64,000 nucleotides of DNA from positions 496,001-560,000 of the forward strand of contig NZ_CP011541.1 of assembly GCF_001021025.1 (NCBI RefSeq). Direction: 5' to 3'. This DNA is from Corynebacterium epidermidicanis. GTDB lineage: Bacteria; Actinomycetota; Actinomycetes; Mycobacteriales; Mycobacteriaceae. The notes under the pieces were generated by a model that made no database searches, was not told the origin of the DNA, and saw only the letters and a program-made list of their open reading frames with translations. Numbering within the stretch: the stretch's first letter is position 1; every line of letters starts with the position of its first letter. This document shows positions 35,777 to 44,735 of the stretch, piece by piece. The translations under genes and the position numbers were made by a program.

Positions 35777-36241
35777 ATGAGCATGCCACACATGAATCCA
35801 GCAGAATCGAAATACATCAAGGTGCGCTACCTAGTGGAGCTGCCCTGGATTGTCGTCTTTGCTATCGGGTGTGCCATCGGTGGTCTGCTGTGGACTCCGT
35901 GGCTGCACATCGCCACCGGGGTATGCATGTTGTGGTTGCTGTGGTGGTTGTGGCTAGTTCCACAGCAAGTAAAGAACTTAGGTTGGCTGGAAGCCGAGAA
36001 CGAACTACTACTGACGAAAGGCAAGTTGTGGCATACCTTTACGGTGGTGCCCTACGGACGCATCCAGTTTGTCGACGTCAAAGCCGGTCCTGCCGAACGA
36101 GCCTTTGGCCTCAAACACGTGGAACTACACACCGCGTCTGCCACCAGTGATTCCAAAGTTCGGGGACTCAGCGCCACCACTGCAGATGAATTGCGCGATC
36201 GCTTGGCCATGAAAGCGCGCGAACGGATGAGCGGGCTATGA
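35777..36241 (+). CDS. Bacterial PH-domain membrane protein (YdbS-like)
   Basis: About 154 residues: two hydrophobic segments (LPWIVVFAIGCAIGGLLW and IATGVCMLWLLWWLW) and then a bacterial PH2 domain (LLTKGKLWHTFTVVPYGRIQFVDVKAGPAERAFGLKHVELHTA). Proteins of this type pair with a larger PH-domain partner, as here; in B. subtilis such a pair (YdbS/YdbT) protects against some antimicrobial peptides. I chose ATG 35777 because a CATAAT -10-like box ends eight bases upstream, suggesting a leaderless transcript. ATG 35753 is the other option. It overlaps the next gene by four bases. Confidence 0.8.
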   Translation: MSMPHMNPAESKYIKVRYLVELPWIVVFAIGCAIGGLLWTPWLHIATGVCMLWLLWWLWLVPQQVKNLGWLEAENELLLTKGKLWHTFTVVPYGRIQFVDVKAGPAERAFGLKHVELHTASATSDSKVRGLSATTADELRDRLAMKARERMSGL

Positions 36242-37599
36242 ACGAGTTCCGTCATGTGCATCGAGCTACGCCACTGCTGCAATTTTGGACGACCATCCTA
36301 GCGATCCTCGCGGTCGCCCTGGCTAACGTCTCGGCGACAGTCCTACGTGACATCGTTGCTGCCGTGCAACACGGGCAGATCAAGTCGGTGTGGTTCCTGG
36401 CGGCCATCGCCGGTTTCGTCGCCCTGTGTGCGGTCATTTGGCTGGTTTCTGGCATCTGGTGGAAAGCGATAGGCTTTCGGCTCGGCTCGGAAGAACTGGC
36501 AATCAAACACGGGGTGATCTCGCACTCTTTGCGGACCGCCCGCTATGACCGCATCCAGGCCGTGGACGTTGTGGAGCCGGTAATCGCGCGGATCTTTGGC
36601 GTGGCGAAAGTACGGGTGGAAACCGCCGGCGGTAACAATTCCGTACTGGAGATCAGCTATCTCAAGCGCGCAGAAGCTGAACAAGTTCGCGCGGAGGTGC
36701 TGGCGCGCCGGGCAGGGATCGGCCATGAAAACCCGCGAGAAGCAGGCGAAACAGATAACGCCGGGCTACTCCCTCCGCAAGCTGCACCTGCGCTCATTCC
36801 GCCGATCCCGGTGTCACGCAGCATTGCTGTTGCCGTGTTGTCCAGCCACGCGGTTGTGGTCGTGTTGTCGCTGCTGGGCGCGGTGTTTCTTCCCGGTGGC
36901 TTCGGAATCGTGCTGCCTTTCATAGTTGGTTTCGGTCCGGCGCTGTGGCGAATTATCGATACCTCCTACGGATTCACGGCCGAACTCGATGAGGACGTAT
37001 TAAACATCTCCTACGGGCTCGCTGATCGACGCCGCCAGTCCATTCCGCTGGGACGCATTCACGCGGTCCAAGTCGAGCAGCCACTGTTGTGGCGGGGCAC
37101 CGGCTGGTGGCGGGTACGCGTCTCGATCGCTGGGTATGGCGTCGACAAGCAGAATGCGTCGACGACGTCCCTGCTGCCAGTGGGCACTTTCGAGCAGGCG
37201 CTCGCAATGCTTGCGGTGATTACCCCGCTGAGCGAGCAGGACCTCGCTACGGTCGCAGACCCGCGCGGGCATAAGGGGGCACAGTTCCGCAGCCCAAAGG
37301 TGGCGAAGTGGTTGAGCCCCATTGATCGCGATCAGCAGGCAACCACGCTTATCGACGACCGCGCGGTGGTCATGCACGCCGGTCGGTTGGGGCACCGGAT
37401 GAAGGTGATTCATCCCAGCCATATCCAGGAGCTGTCTTTTGATCAGGGGCCGATTGGGCATGCGTTGGGTCTGGCAAATGTGCGTCTTGACTTGGTTCGT
37501 GGTCCGGTGGCAATGACGGCTGCACAGCTTACGCGCGCGGATGCGTCGATCTTGTTGGAGCACCTCAGACATCGAAAGTTCAATTCATTGACCATCTAA
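36238..37599 (+). CDS. Multi-PH-domain membrane protein (YdbT-like)
   Basis: A 453-residue membrane protein with repeated bacterial PH2 domains separated by helices. The first domain is at about residues 80-145 (KHGVISHSLRTARYDRIQAVDVVEPVIARIFGVAKVRVETAG). The second is at about 245-315 (ISYGLADRRRQSIPLGRIHAVQVEQPLLWRGTGWWRVRVSIAG) and the third is near the C-terminus (VVMHAGRLGHRMKVIHPSHIQELSFDQGPI). It is coupled to the smaller PH protein by a four-base overlap. The function of the pair is unknown beyond envelope-related phenotypes in other species. Confidence 0.8.
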   Translation: MNEFRHVHRATPLLQFWTTILAILAVALANVSATVLRDIVAAVQHGQIKSVWFLAAIAGFVALCAVIWLVSGIWWKAIGFRLGSEELAIKHGVISHSLRTARYDRIQAVDVVEPVIARIFGVAKVRVETAGGNNSVLEISYLKRAEAEQVRAEVLARRAGIGHENPREAGETDNAGLLPPQAAPALIPPIPVSRSIAVAVLSSHAVVVVLSLLGAVFLPGGFGIVLPFIVGFGPALWRIIDTSYGFTAELDEDVLNISYGLADRRRQSIPLGRIHAVQVEQPLLWRGTGWWRVRVSIAGYGVDKQNASTTSLLPVGTFEQALAMLAVITPLSEQDLATVADPRGHKGAQFRSPKVAKWLSPIDRDQQATTLIDDRAVVMHAGRLGHRMKVIHPSHIQELSFDQGPIGHALGLANVRLDLVRGPVAMTAAQLTRADASILLEHLRHRKFNSLTI

Positions 37600-37682
37600 T
37601 TTCAATGTATTGAAAATAGTGTTAGGGTGAGCTTGAAAAGCTCACTCTAATGCTGCGCGCCTTTCCTCGGCGAGGAGCATTA
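37600..37682 (+). promoter_or_regulatory. Palindrome-rich control region of the mnt operon
   Basis: Three dyads lie in 83 bases upstream of mntA. The first is TTTCAAT-GT-ATTGAAA (37600-37615). The second is ttagggtgagctt/aagctcactctaa (37622-37634 and 37638-37650, one mismatch), whose half resembles a DtxR box. The third is ctaatgct/agcattag (37647-37654 and 37675-37682), enclosing cctcggcgagg. The first is the best candidate for an MntR site. The others could be DtxR-like operators or leader hairpins. Confidence 0.55.
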
Positions 37683-37707
37683 GCCCAACCCTTGGGAAGG
37701 ATCGTCA

Positions 37708-38829
37708 ATGTCCGTTCGAGGTACCAAAGCCCTCATCGTGGCCAGCGCGCTCGCGCTAGGCGGGTGTAGCCAAGCAGCCACCCAATCGCACTCCAGCCAG
37801 CCAGCAGCGCTCCGAGTGGTAGCCACCACCACGCAAATCTGTGACTACCTCACCCAGCTTTCTTCCGGAGTGCCAGTACGCCTAACTGACCCCCAAGGCA
37901 AGACCCACACCAGCGAGCAGCAGGACCCGAAACTGGATCTCACCTGCATTTTGTCTCCCAACGCATCGGCGCACGAACATGAGATGACTGCCCAACAGAT
38001 GGCGGCATTGGCCACTGCGGACGTGATCTTCGTCAACGGCGTGGACTTGGAACGCTTCATGGATCAAGCCATCGAATCCTCCGGATTCCATGGCAAATTA
38101 GCCGTCACTTCCGGCAAAGACGACACAGCTCAGTCTGCCGGGAAGCGCGAGTACCAGCGCGTCGTTGGCACGCACAAGATCGATGTCGCCCCTTGGCCGT
38201 TCGCGCCCGAACCGGGTGAAGAAGCGGAGTTCGAATTCGACCCGCACGTCTGGACCAGCCCCAAAGGCGCCATGATGCAAACTCGCAATATCGCCGAAGC
38301 ACTAGCGGCGGAAAGCGCTGGCGATGTCCAGTGGAACGCGCAGGCCGAACCCTACCTCAGCAAGCTCGCTGATCTGGACCGGTGGGTGCAAGATAGCTTG
38401 CAGACCGTACCGCGTGAAAAGCGGGTGCTATTTACCTCGCATGATGCCTTCGGCTACTTTGCGCGCGACTATGATGTGGACTTCATTGGGTCTGCACTCT
38501 CGGACTTCAACGCCCAGCAGGATGCAACATCCCAGCACATTCAAGCGGGCGTCGATCAAGTGCGTCAGGCCCACGCCGAAGTGATTTTCGCGGAGAACTC
38601 GAACAACGCTAAGTCCATTGAAGCTATCGGCCGGGCGGCCGGGGTGCGCGTCATTACCGGTGACGAAGCCCTCTACGGAGATTCGCTCGGCCCAGCAGGC
38701 AGCGACGGCGCCACCTATATCGGCTCGATCCTGCACAATGTCACCAACCTGGTGCGCGCGTGGGGTGGCACCCCGGCACCATTACCTGTTTCCTTGCAGC
38801 CTTGGGCCCCGAAGGAAACTATCCAATGA
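37708..38829 (+). CDS. mntA: Metal-binding lipoprotein of an ABC importer
   Basis: A 373-residue cluster A-I (ZnuA/TroA-type) substrate-binding protein anchored as a lipoprotein (lipobox ALGGC, Cys20). Candidate ligands are the His residues in NASAHEHEM and FDPHVWTSP, a Glu in IFAENSNNAKS, and Asp in ITGDEALYGDSLG. That His2/Glu/Asp set suits manganese or zinc. Gene order mntA-B-C-D followed by a DtxR-type regulator matches the Mn2+-repressed mnt operon of C. diphtheriae, so manganese is the likely metal. It ends with a four-base overlap with the ATPase gene. Confidence 0.85.
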   Translation: MSVRGTKALIVASALALGGCSQAATQSHSSQPAALRVVATTTQICDYLTQLSSGVPVRLTDPQGKTHTSEQQDPKLDLTCILSPNASAHEHEMTAQQMAALATADVIFVNGVDLERFMDQAIESSGFHGKLAVTSGKDDTAQSAGKREYQRVVGTHKIDVAPWPFAPEPGEEAEFEFDPHVWTSPKGAMMQTRNIAEALAAESAGDVQWNAQAEPYLSKLADLDRWVQDSLQTVPREKRVLFTSHDAFGYFARDYDVDFIGSALSDFNAQQDATSQHIQAGVDQVRQAHAEVIFAENSNNAKSIEAIGRAAGVRVITGDEALYGDSLGPAGSDGATYIGSILHNVTNLVRAWGGTPAPLPVSLQPWAPKETIQ

Positions 38830-39482
38830 GCACGCCGGTGGTGACTTTTGACCAGGCATCGGTGGGCTACCGAGGCCACGAAGTGCTCACTGATGTTTCC
38901 TTCTCGATCCCCTCACACAGCATGGTCACGCTGGTAGGCGACAACGGGGCTGGTAAATCAACCATCTTGAAAGCGATCTTGGGACTCGCTGAAGTGTTGC
39001 GTGGAAGCGTGACCGTGGATGGCGAACACCGCACAAAGTCAGCGCAAGGCAGCGTCGGGTATGTGCCTCAGAAACTCGACGCCGCTAAGGATTTCCCGAT
39101 TACCGCCCTTCAGGTTGTGGGTCTTGGTCTAGTGAGCCGGTTGGGTCCGTTCCGCAGGCTCAGCAAAGCTGATCGGGAAAGCTGCCATCGGGCGCTCGCC
39201 GCGGTAGACCTCGCCGACTGCGCACGCTTGCGTTTCGGGGAGCTTTCCGGCGGGCAACAGCAGCGGGTACTCATCGCCCGCTCCCTCGTCTCCGGACCCC
39301 GACTGCTGCTTCTCGACGAACCCTTCAACGGCCTCGACGAAGCTGCCCGTAATCGCTTGATCACGCTGCTCAACGAGCTCAAACATCGTGGCCTAGCGAT
39401 CATCGCATCCACACACGACGTGCGCCTGGCCACCGAAACCGATGCCCGCCTGCTGCGGGTGGAAGACGCGACGGTGCGCTGA
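38826..39482 (+). CDS. mntB: Metal ABC transporter ATPase
   Basis: A 218-residue ATPase with Walker A GDNGAGKST (about residues 38-46), signature LSGGQQQRVLIARSL, Walker B LLLLDEPFNGLDEAA and the switch His in IASTHD. ATG 38826 overlaps the stop of mntA. It drives import through the two permeases that follow, and its stop shares one base with the first permease start. Confidence 0.92.
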   Translation: MSTPVVTFDQASVGYRGHEVLTDVSFSIPSHSMVTLVGDNGAGKSTILKAILGLAEVLRGSVTVDGEHRTKSAQGSVGYVPQKLDAAKDFPITALQVVGLGLVSRLGPFRRLSKADRESCHRALAAVDLADCARLRFGELSGGQQQRVLIARSLVSGPRLLLLDEPFNGLDEAARNRLITLLNELKHRGLAIIASTHDVRLATETDARLLRVEDATVR

Positions 39483-40327
39483 TGGAAGTGCAGGCGTTGT
39501 TCACAATCCCATATCTCTACCGGCCCCTGATCCTTTTGCTCGCGCTCGGTATATCCGCAGGGTGCGTGGGTGCGCTAGTAAATCTCCGACAAGCAGAATT
39601 CACCGCGGAGACCATGGCACATGCGATCTTCCCGGGCGTGGTACTTGGGTTCATCGTTAACGGAATCAGCGGGATTATCCCGGGTGGTTTTTGGGCCGGT
39701 TTGCTCTGCGCCGCGGTACTGACTGTGCTGCCCCGCACTACCGACCACAGCAACGAGGCCGGTACCGCAGTCATTCTGGCAACCTTCTACGCGGTGGGCA
39801 TGGTCATCTCCCTGGCCCACGCCGACCGCTCGGGTCAACTCGAGGCTCTGATGTTCGGCCGTCTGCTCGAGCTGTCCCCGGCACGCCTTCAACAATCCCT
39901 GGTGATCTGCGGACTGGCCACTATCACCATGCTCAGCCTGCTCCCCGCGCAAGTCAGCGTGGCGTTTGATCGGACGACGGCCACGATCGACGGAATCCGC
40001 CCCCGGCTTCTCGACGCGATATTCAACTTCAGCGTCGCCGCCACAGTAGCTGCCGGTGCCTCAGCTGTGGGGGTGCTGCTGGTGGTGGGATACCTCGTCA
40101 TTCCAGCCGCCGCGGGCAGAATCCTTTGCCGCACCGTGGGCGCGCAATTGGCATTCGCGGTGGGTTTTGCCAGCGTTGGAGGTCTGGTGAGCATGTTGAT
40201 TGTGACGGGGCAGCACAGCCACCCGGTCTCCGCGCAGGCGTGCGTCATCATGGTGTTTTTGGTGCTGTTCGGCCTAGCAATCGGCTGGGTTCAGTTGCGC
40301 CATCGGGTAGCGGGAGGTCGACGATGA
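39482..40327 (+). CDS. mntC: Metal ABC transporter permease
   Basis: A 281-residue ABC-3 family permease with about eight helices. Visible family blocks are AEFTAETMAHAIFPGVVLGF, GTAVILATFYAVGMVI and LLVVGYLVIPAAAGRILCRT. Start and stop are coupled to neighbours by 1- and 4-base overlaps. It forms the membrane channel together with the next protein. Confidence 0.9.
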   Translation: MEVQALFTIPYLYRPLILLLALGISAGCVGALVNLRQAEFTAETMAHAIFPGVVLGFIVNGISGIIPGGFWAGLLCAAVLTVLPRTTDHSNEAGTAVILATFYAVGMVISLAHADRSGQLEALMFGRLLELSPARLQQSLVICGLATITMLSLLPAQVSVAFDRTTATIDGIRPRLLDAIFNFSVAATVAAGASAVGVLLVVGYLVIPAAAGRILCRTVGAQLAFAVGFASVGGLVSMLIVTGQHSHPVSAQACVIMVFLVLFGLAIGWVQLRHRVAGGRR

Positions 40328-41184
40328 ACTGGTGGGAGATACATTTCTGGCCCCTCGCGGAGGTCCTCGTGCTGGGGGCCGGTACCGGTCTGGTTGGGGC
40401 ACTGGCATTGCTCCATCGCCGGATCTTCTTCGCCGAGGCGATCTCGCACGCGTCGTTTCCCGGGGCTGTTATCGGGGTGGTGCTCGCGGCTTCCTTGTCC
40501 GCAACTCAGCTGACGGGCTATATCTTCCTTGGGGCCTTTGCCGGCTGCGTAGCGCTAGCGCTGTTGATGCGGGCATTGGTGGACGTTCCGGGTCTCAACA
40601 GCCAATCTGCTGCGGGTATTGTGCTGTCATCCGGGTTTGCTTTCGGATATTTCCTGGCCAATTGGTTTAAACCCTTACCGATCCGAGTCGATTCTTTCCT
40701 CACCGGCTCTGTTGTGAGCGTGGGAAGAATGGATGTGTATGCTTCGGTAGCAGTGGCGCTGACCGCGTTATTGGTGGTGGCTGCCTTCGGCTCCGCGCTG
40801 ATCAGCATGGCCTTTGACCAGACGCTTTTCCGCGCCGCTGGAGGAGCTACACGACGTCTGGATGCCCTGGTCCTGTTGTTGATTTGTGCAGTCATTGTTG
40901 TGGCGATTCCCGCGGTGGGCACCATTGTGGTGATCGCGCTGTTGGCCGCACCTGCAGCGAGCGTGCAACCGTGGGTACGCAGCCCAGTTGCGTTGTTATG
41001 CTGGTCTCCGATCCTGGGTGTGCTGGTGGGCGGGCTCGGTTTTGCGTTGGCAGTTCAGTGGGGCCTGTCGGTGGGCGGGACAATTGCCATCGTGTGCGGT
41101 GGGTGTTTCACTGTTTCCCAGTGTGGGCACCAGCTAGCGACGAGTACCCGCCAACCGTCAGCCATGTTCCGACGCTATTCTTGA
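40324..41184 (+). CDS. mntD: Metal ABC transporter permease (second)
   Basis: A 286-residue ABC-3 family permease. It starts MNWWEIHFWPLAEVLVLGAGTGLVGALALL and carries RRIFFAEAISHASFPGAVIG and IVVIALLAAPAASVQPW. A longer upstream frame overlaps mntC and is not coding. The ATG at 40324 overlaps the mntC stop. Five bases separate its stop from mntR. Confidence 0.9.
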   Translation: MNWWEIHFWPLAEVLVLGAGTGLVGALALLHRRIFFAEAISHASFPGAVIGVVLAASLSATQLTGYIFLGAFAGCVALALLMRALVDVPGLNSQSAAGIVLSSGFAFGYFLANWFKPLPIRVDSFLTGSVVSVGRMDVYASVAVALTALLVVAAFGSALISMAFDQTLFRAAGGATRRLDALVLLLICAVIVVAIPAVGTIVVIALLAAPAASVQPWVRSPVALLCWSPILGVLVGGLGFALAVQWGLSVGGTIAIVCGGCFTVSQCGHQLATSTRQPSAMFRRYS

Positions 41185-41189
41185 TCACC

Positions 41190-41873
41190 ATGGACGTCGC
41201 TACGCTGCCTGCTAAAACCCAGGACTACCTGAAGATTATTTTTGACATCGTCGAGCGCACCGGCCAGGCGGCGACGATGGGCGAGTTGGCGGCGGCGATG
41301 AAACAGCGCCCGTCAACCACCACCGAGGGAGTCAAGCGACTGGCGGAAAAAGGACTTGTCCACCATGAGCGTTACACCGGAATCACGCTCACCGAAGCTG
41401 GCCGGGGCATTGCGACGGCCATGGCGCGTCGGCACCGGCTGATTGAAACCTTCCTCGTCGCGCAGCTGGGCTATAGCTGGGACGAAGTGCATGCAGAAGC
41501 GGATCTGCTCGAACACGCGGTATCCGACCTGTTTATCGCGCGTATCGACGAACTCCTCGGCCATCCGACGCGGGACCCACACGGTGATCCGATCCCGTTA
41601 GCAAACGGGGAGGTCGAGGAAATCAGCGTCACCCCATTGCAGCAGCTTCCCGACGGAGCCAGCGCTTTAATCGAGCGAGTTCACGATTCCAATGCAGACC
41701 TACTGCGCTATCTAGCGGAAAAGGGGATTCGCCCCGGGGTGGTTGTTCAAGCCGTGGGGACGGAATTCGCCGGGATGCGGCTGATTTCCGTTGCTGGGAG
41801 CAACATTGCGCTGGCCGCGGAAGCGCTCGAGGTCATCGATGTGAGCTACTCGCCACCGACAAATCCCAGCTGA
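41190..41873 (+). CDS. mntR: DtxR-family metal-dependent regulator
   Basis: A 227-residue DtxR/MntR repressor. The winged helix (TMGELAAAMKQRPSTTTEGVKRLAEKGLV) is followed by the metal-binding and dimerisation domain (HRLIETFLVAQLGYSWDEVHAEADLLEHAVSD). Then comes the signature GHPTRDPHGDPIP and an SH3-like C-terminal domain. It probably represses the upstream mntABCD genes when manganese is sufficient, as described for C. diphtheriae MntR. The length with SH3-like domain is that of the DtxR side of the family, not the short B. subtilis MntR. Its end overlaps trmL by 28 bases. Confidence 0.88.
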   Translation: MDVATLPAKTQDYLKIIFDIVERTGQAATMGELAAAMKQRPSTTTEGVKRLAEKGLVHHERYTGITLTEAGRGIATAMARRHRLIETFLVAQLGYSWDEVHAEADLLEHAVSDLFIARIDELLGHPTRDPHGDPIPLANGEVEEISVTPLQQLPDGASALIERVHDSNADLLRYLAEKGIRPGVVVQAVGTEFAGMRLISVAGSNIALAAEALEVIDVSYSPPTNPS

Positions 41874-42328
41874 CGCCAGGCTTCATAGGTAGCCACCGCG
41901 GCAGCATTCGACAGGTTCATCGAGCGACGTCCTGGAAGCATAGGGATACGCACTAGTTCCGTGATCCGAGGGTGGTTGAGGGCATAATCATCGAGCCCGG
42001 TCGGTTCGGTACCGAACAATAGGACGTCGCCGTGTTCAAAAGCGATATCCGTGTGGCGGATGCTGGTGCGGGCGGTGAAAGCGAAGACTCGGGCCGGACC
42101 GATCGCTTCGAACGTGGCGTCGAGATTGTCATGCACGGAAACGTCAGCGAGGTCGTGATAGTCCAGTCCGGCGCGACGCAAGTTCTTTTCCTCGAGGTTG
42201 AAACCCAATGGCCCGGCCAAGTGCAGGCGCGCGCCGGTGCCAGCACACATGCGAATAGCGTTGCCGGTGTTCGGTGGGATCACTGGTTGATCAAACACGA
42301 CGTGGGCAAACGGGGAGTCAAAGTGCAT
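41846..42328 (-). CDS. trmL: tRNA (cytidine(34)-2'-O)-methyltransferase
   Basis: A 160-residue SPOUT methyltransferase that 2'-O-methylates the wobble base of certain leucine tRNAs. Characteristic blocks are FDQPVIPPNTGNAIRMCAGTGARLHLAGPLGF near the N-terminus, LLFGTEPTGL in the middle, and the knotted region RIPMLPGRRSMNLSNAAAVATYEAWRQ. Length is normal for TrmL. It converges on mntR, with the two 3' ends overlapping. Confidence 0.93.
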   Translation of the reverse strand: MHFDSPFAHVVFDQPVIPPNTGNAIRMCAGTGARLHLAGPLGFNLEEKNLRRAGLDYHDLADVSVHDNLDATFEAIGPARVFAFTARTSIRHTDIAFEHGDVLLFGTEPTGLDDYALNHPRITELVRIPMLPGRRSMNLSNAAAVATYEAWRQLGFVGGE

Positions 42329-42428
42329 GTGGTTAGGGTAGCCCTGAAGAAGCGCTGATTGAAATTTGCCCGGTGTGTAAAAGACGCGATTCCTCAGCTA
42401 CTCCGCCAAACGTGGAATAATGTCCCCT

Positions 42429-43277
42429 ATGACTGCAACCAAGCTGGATGGCAACCTGTACCGTGATGAAATCTTTTCCGATCTTGCGCAGCGTGTAGCC
42501 GCACTCAATGAACGAGGCATCGTCCCGGGCCTGGCGACGGTCCTGGTGGGTGACGACCCCGCTTCGCATTCCTACGTGAAGATGAAGCACCGCGACTGCG
42601 AGCAAATCGGAGTTCGTTCGATCCGCAAAGACCTCCCAGCCGACGTTTCGCAGGAAGATTTGCTCGCAGTCATTGAGGAGCTCAACAACGATCCGGCCTG
42701 CACTGGCTACATCGTGCAGTTGCCGCTGCCGAAGCACCTGGATGAAAACGCCGTGCTCGCTGCCATCGATCCAGCCAAAGATGCTGATGGCCTGCACCCA
42801 GTTAACTTGGGGAAATTGGTTCTCAACGAGCCTGCACCACTGCCTTGTACGCCGAATGGTGCGATCTCTTTGCTGCGTCGATTTGGCGTCGAGCTTGATG
42901 GTGCGAAGGTCGTCGTGATTGGGCGCGGAGTGACCGTGGGGCGCCCGATCGGTCTGATGCTCACGCGACGTTCGGAAAACGCGACCGTCACCTTGTGCCA
43001 CACCGGCACCAAAGATCTGGCCGCAGAGACCCGCAATGCAGATGTCATCATCGCCGCTGCTGGTCAGCCACATATGCTCACCGCCGACATGGTGAAGCCA
43101 GGGGCTGCCGTGCTTGACGTCGGAGTTTCCCGGAAGGACGGAAAACTGCTGGGCGATGTGCATCCAGACGTATGGGACGTTGCCGGTTTCGTTTCGCCGA
43201 ACCCTGGTGGAGTTGGGCCACTGACCCGTGCGTTCCTGGTGCGCAACGTGGTTGAGCGCGCAGAGCAGCAGGCCTAG
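42429..43277 (+). CDS. folD: Methylenetetrahydrofolate dehydrogenase/cyclohydrolase
   Basis: A 282-residue bifunctional enzyme interconverting 5,10-methylene-THF and 10-formyl-THF with NADP. The catalytic lysine is in [40 protein letters not shown] and the nucleotide motif [17 protein letters not shown] are diagnostic. ATG 42429 gives the usual MTATKLDG start, and an ATG nine bases earlier is in frame. It is followed 21 bases later by a DUF3017 gene, the usual actinobacterial order. Confidence 0.96.
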   Translation: MTATKLDGNLYRDEIFSDLAQRVAALNERGIVPGLATVLVGDDPASHSYVKMKHRDCEQIGVRSIRKDLPADVSQEDLLAVIEELNNDPACTGYIVQLPLPKHLDENAVLAAIDPAKDADGLHPVNLGKLVLNEPAPLPCTPNGAISLLRRFGVELDGAKVVVIGRGVTVGRPIGLMLTRRSENATVTLCHTGTKDLAAETRNADVIIAAAGQPHMLTADMVKPGAAVLDVGVSRKDGKLLGDVHPDVWDVAGFVSPNPGGVGPLTRAFLVRNVVERAEQQA

Positions 43278-43298
43278 TTGCGGTAAAGCAGTTCTTTC

Positions 43299-43631
43299 GT
43301 GCCCCGACAGCGCCGGAACCAGTTGGCGAATCCTCACGACGTAGGACTCGCCCCTTCCCGCCTACCCAAACAAATCCAATTCTTTGGTCTCGCCGCCTTG
43401 GCGGTGCTGTTGGTGGTGGCATTGGGGTATTTCGTCACCGAACACTGGCGTCGAGGCACCCTGGTATTCGGCGTAGCGGTGCTGTGGTTGGCGGTGCTTC
43501 GCCTGGCTTGCGATTCCGGGGTGCTGGGGGTTTTGGCAGTCCGCTCTCGTCGATTCGATTTTTGGTTCACCACGGGGTTGGGCTGCGCAATCGTCTACCT
43601 AGCTGTGTCGATCGACGCCCTCGGCAGCTAA
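43299..43631 (+). CDS. DUF3017 membrane protein
   Basis: A 110-residue small membrane protein with three hydrophobic segments (FGLAALAVLLVVALGYFV, TLVFGVAVLWLAVLRLA and GLGCAIVYLAVSIDAL). This is the DUF3017 layout, regularly found after folD in actinobacteria. Function is unknown. It begins with GTG 43299, and its last 33 bases overlap the 3' end of metX on the other strand. Confidence 0.8.
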   Translation: MPRQRRNQLANPHDVGLAPSRLPKQIQFFGLAALAVLLVVALGYFVTEHWRRGTLVFGVAVLWLAVLRLACDSGVLGVLAVRSRRFDFWFTTGLGCAIVYLAVSIDALGS

Positions 43632-44735
43632 TGGCCGATCGCCTTGCGCGCGCAGTAGCCGAAAGAAGCGCCGCATGATTTGATCCAGCTGTCGCGTTTC
43701 CGTCAAGAACGCATCATGCCCGACTGGCGAGGTGATCTTTGCCATCCCCAGCAGGTTGCCTACATTGCGCGAAAGGTGTTCCTGCTGGTGGTAGGGGTAC
43801 AGGATGTCGGTGTCTACGCCAACGATGAACGTCGGCACGCTCATCGACGCCAGTGCCTTGTTCAATCCGCCTCGCCCCCTACCGACGTCATGGCGGTTAA
43901 GGGCCTCGGTGAGTGCGACATAGGAGCCGGCATCGAATCGCGCCAGCAGCTTCTGCGCCTGATAATCCAAGTAGCTTTCCACCGCAAAGCGTTCGTCGGC
44001 AGAGCGAAACACTCCGAGTGGTTGTTCGCCTTCCTGCGGGTCAGTGCCAAAGCGCTCGTCGATTTCCAGCTCGCCGCGGTACGTCAAGTGAGCTAGTTTG
44101 CGTGCGGTCGCCATCCCGGCGTCGGGGGAAACGCCCGTGCTGTAGAAGTCCCCTCCGAGCCAATCTGGGTCTTTTTCGATGCTTGCGATTTGTGCGCATT
44201 GGATCCCGATTTGCCACGCGCTCGCTCGCGCCGACACTGCCAGCACCAGAGCAGCCGTTGTCATTTCGGGATACATCAACGCCCACTCGAGCGTTCGGGC
44301 GCCACCCATGGAACCGCCGATCACCGCGGCCAGGCGATCAATTCCCAGAGATGTCAGCAGCTTGTGATCTGTGGCGACGATGTCGCGGATGGAAATCGCA
44401 GGGAAACGAGAGCCCCAAAATCTGCCATCGGGGTGCGGAGACGATGGTCCGGTCGAGCCTTGGCAACCACCCAGCGCATTGGTGCAGATCACACAGTAAA
44501 CATCTGTGTCGATCGCCAGACCCGGACCGATGAGCCCGGCCCACCAGTCCACGGCATTGGCATCGCCGGTGAGGGCGTGGTTGACCAGAATCACGTTACT
44601 GTCGGTCGCGGTGACGCGTGGGATGCCCCAGAACCGGAAGGCGATATGGACATCCCGAATCACACCACCAGCCTCTGTGGTGACATCGCCGATCCGCCGG
44701 ACCTGCTGCTCGCCGGGGGTGCCGAGGCTGAGCAT
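43599..44735 (-). CDS. metX: Homoserine O-acetyltransferase
   Basis: A 378-residue alpha/beta-hydrolase enzyme that acetylates homoserine for methionine synthesis. It shows NVILVNHALTGDANAVDWW and the oxyanion block VICTNALGGCQGSTGPSS. The nucleophile Ser is in GGSMGGARTLEW, and the catalytic Asp and His lie in VGVDTDILYPYHQQ and PVGHDAFL. It follows metY with a one-base TAATG overlap, so the two are translated together. Confidence 0.95.
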   Translation of the reverse strand: MLSLGTPGEQQVRRIGDVTTEAGGVIRDVHIAFRFWGIPRVTATDSNVILVNHALTGDANAVDWWAGLIGPGLAIDTDVYCVICTNALGGCQGSTGPSSPHPDGRFWGSRFPAISIRDIVATDHKLLTSLGIDRLAAVIGGSMGGARTLEWALMYPEMTTAALVLAVSARASAWQIGIQCAQIASIEKDPDWLGGDFYSTGVSPDAGMATARKLAHLTYRGELEIDERFGTDPQEGEQPLGVFRSADERFAVESYLDYQAQKLLARFDAGSYVALTEALNRHDVGRGRGGLNKALASMSVPTFIVGVDTDILYPYHQQEHLSRNVGNLLGMAKITSPVGHDAFLTETRQLDQIMRRFFRLLRAQGDRPLAAEGVDRHS

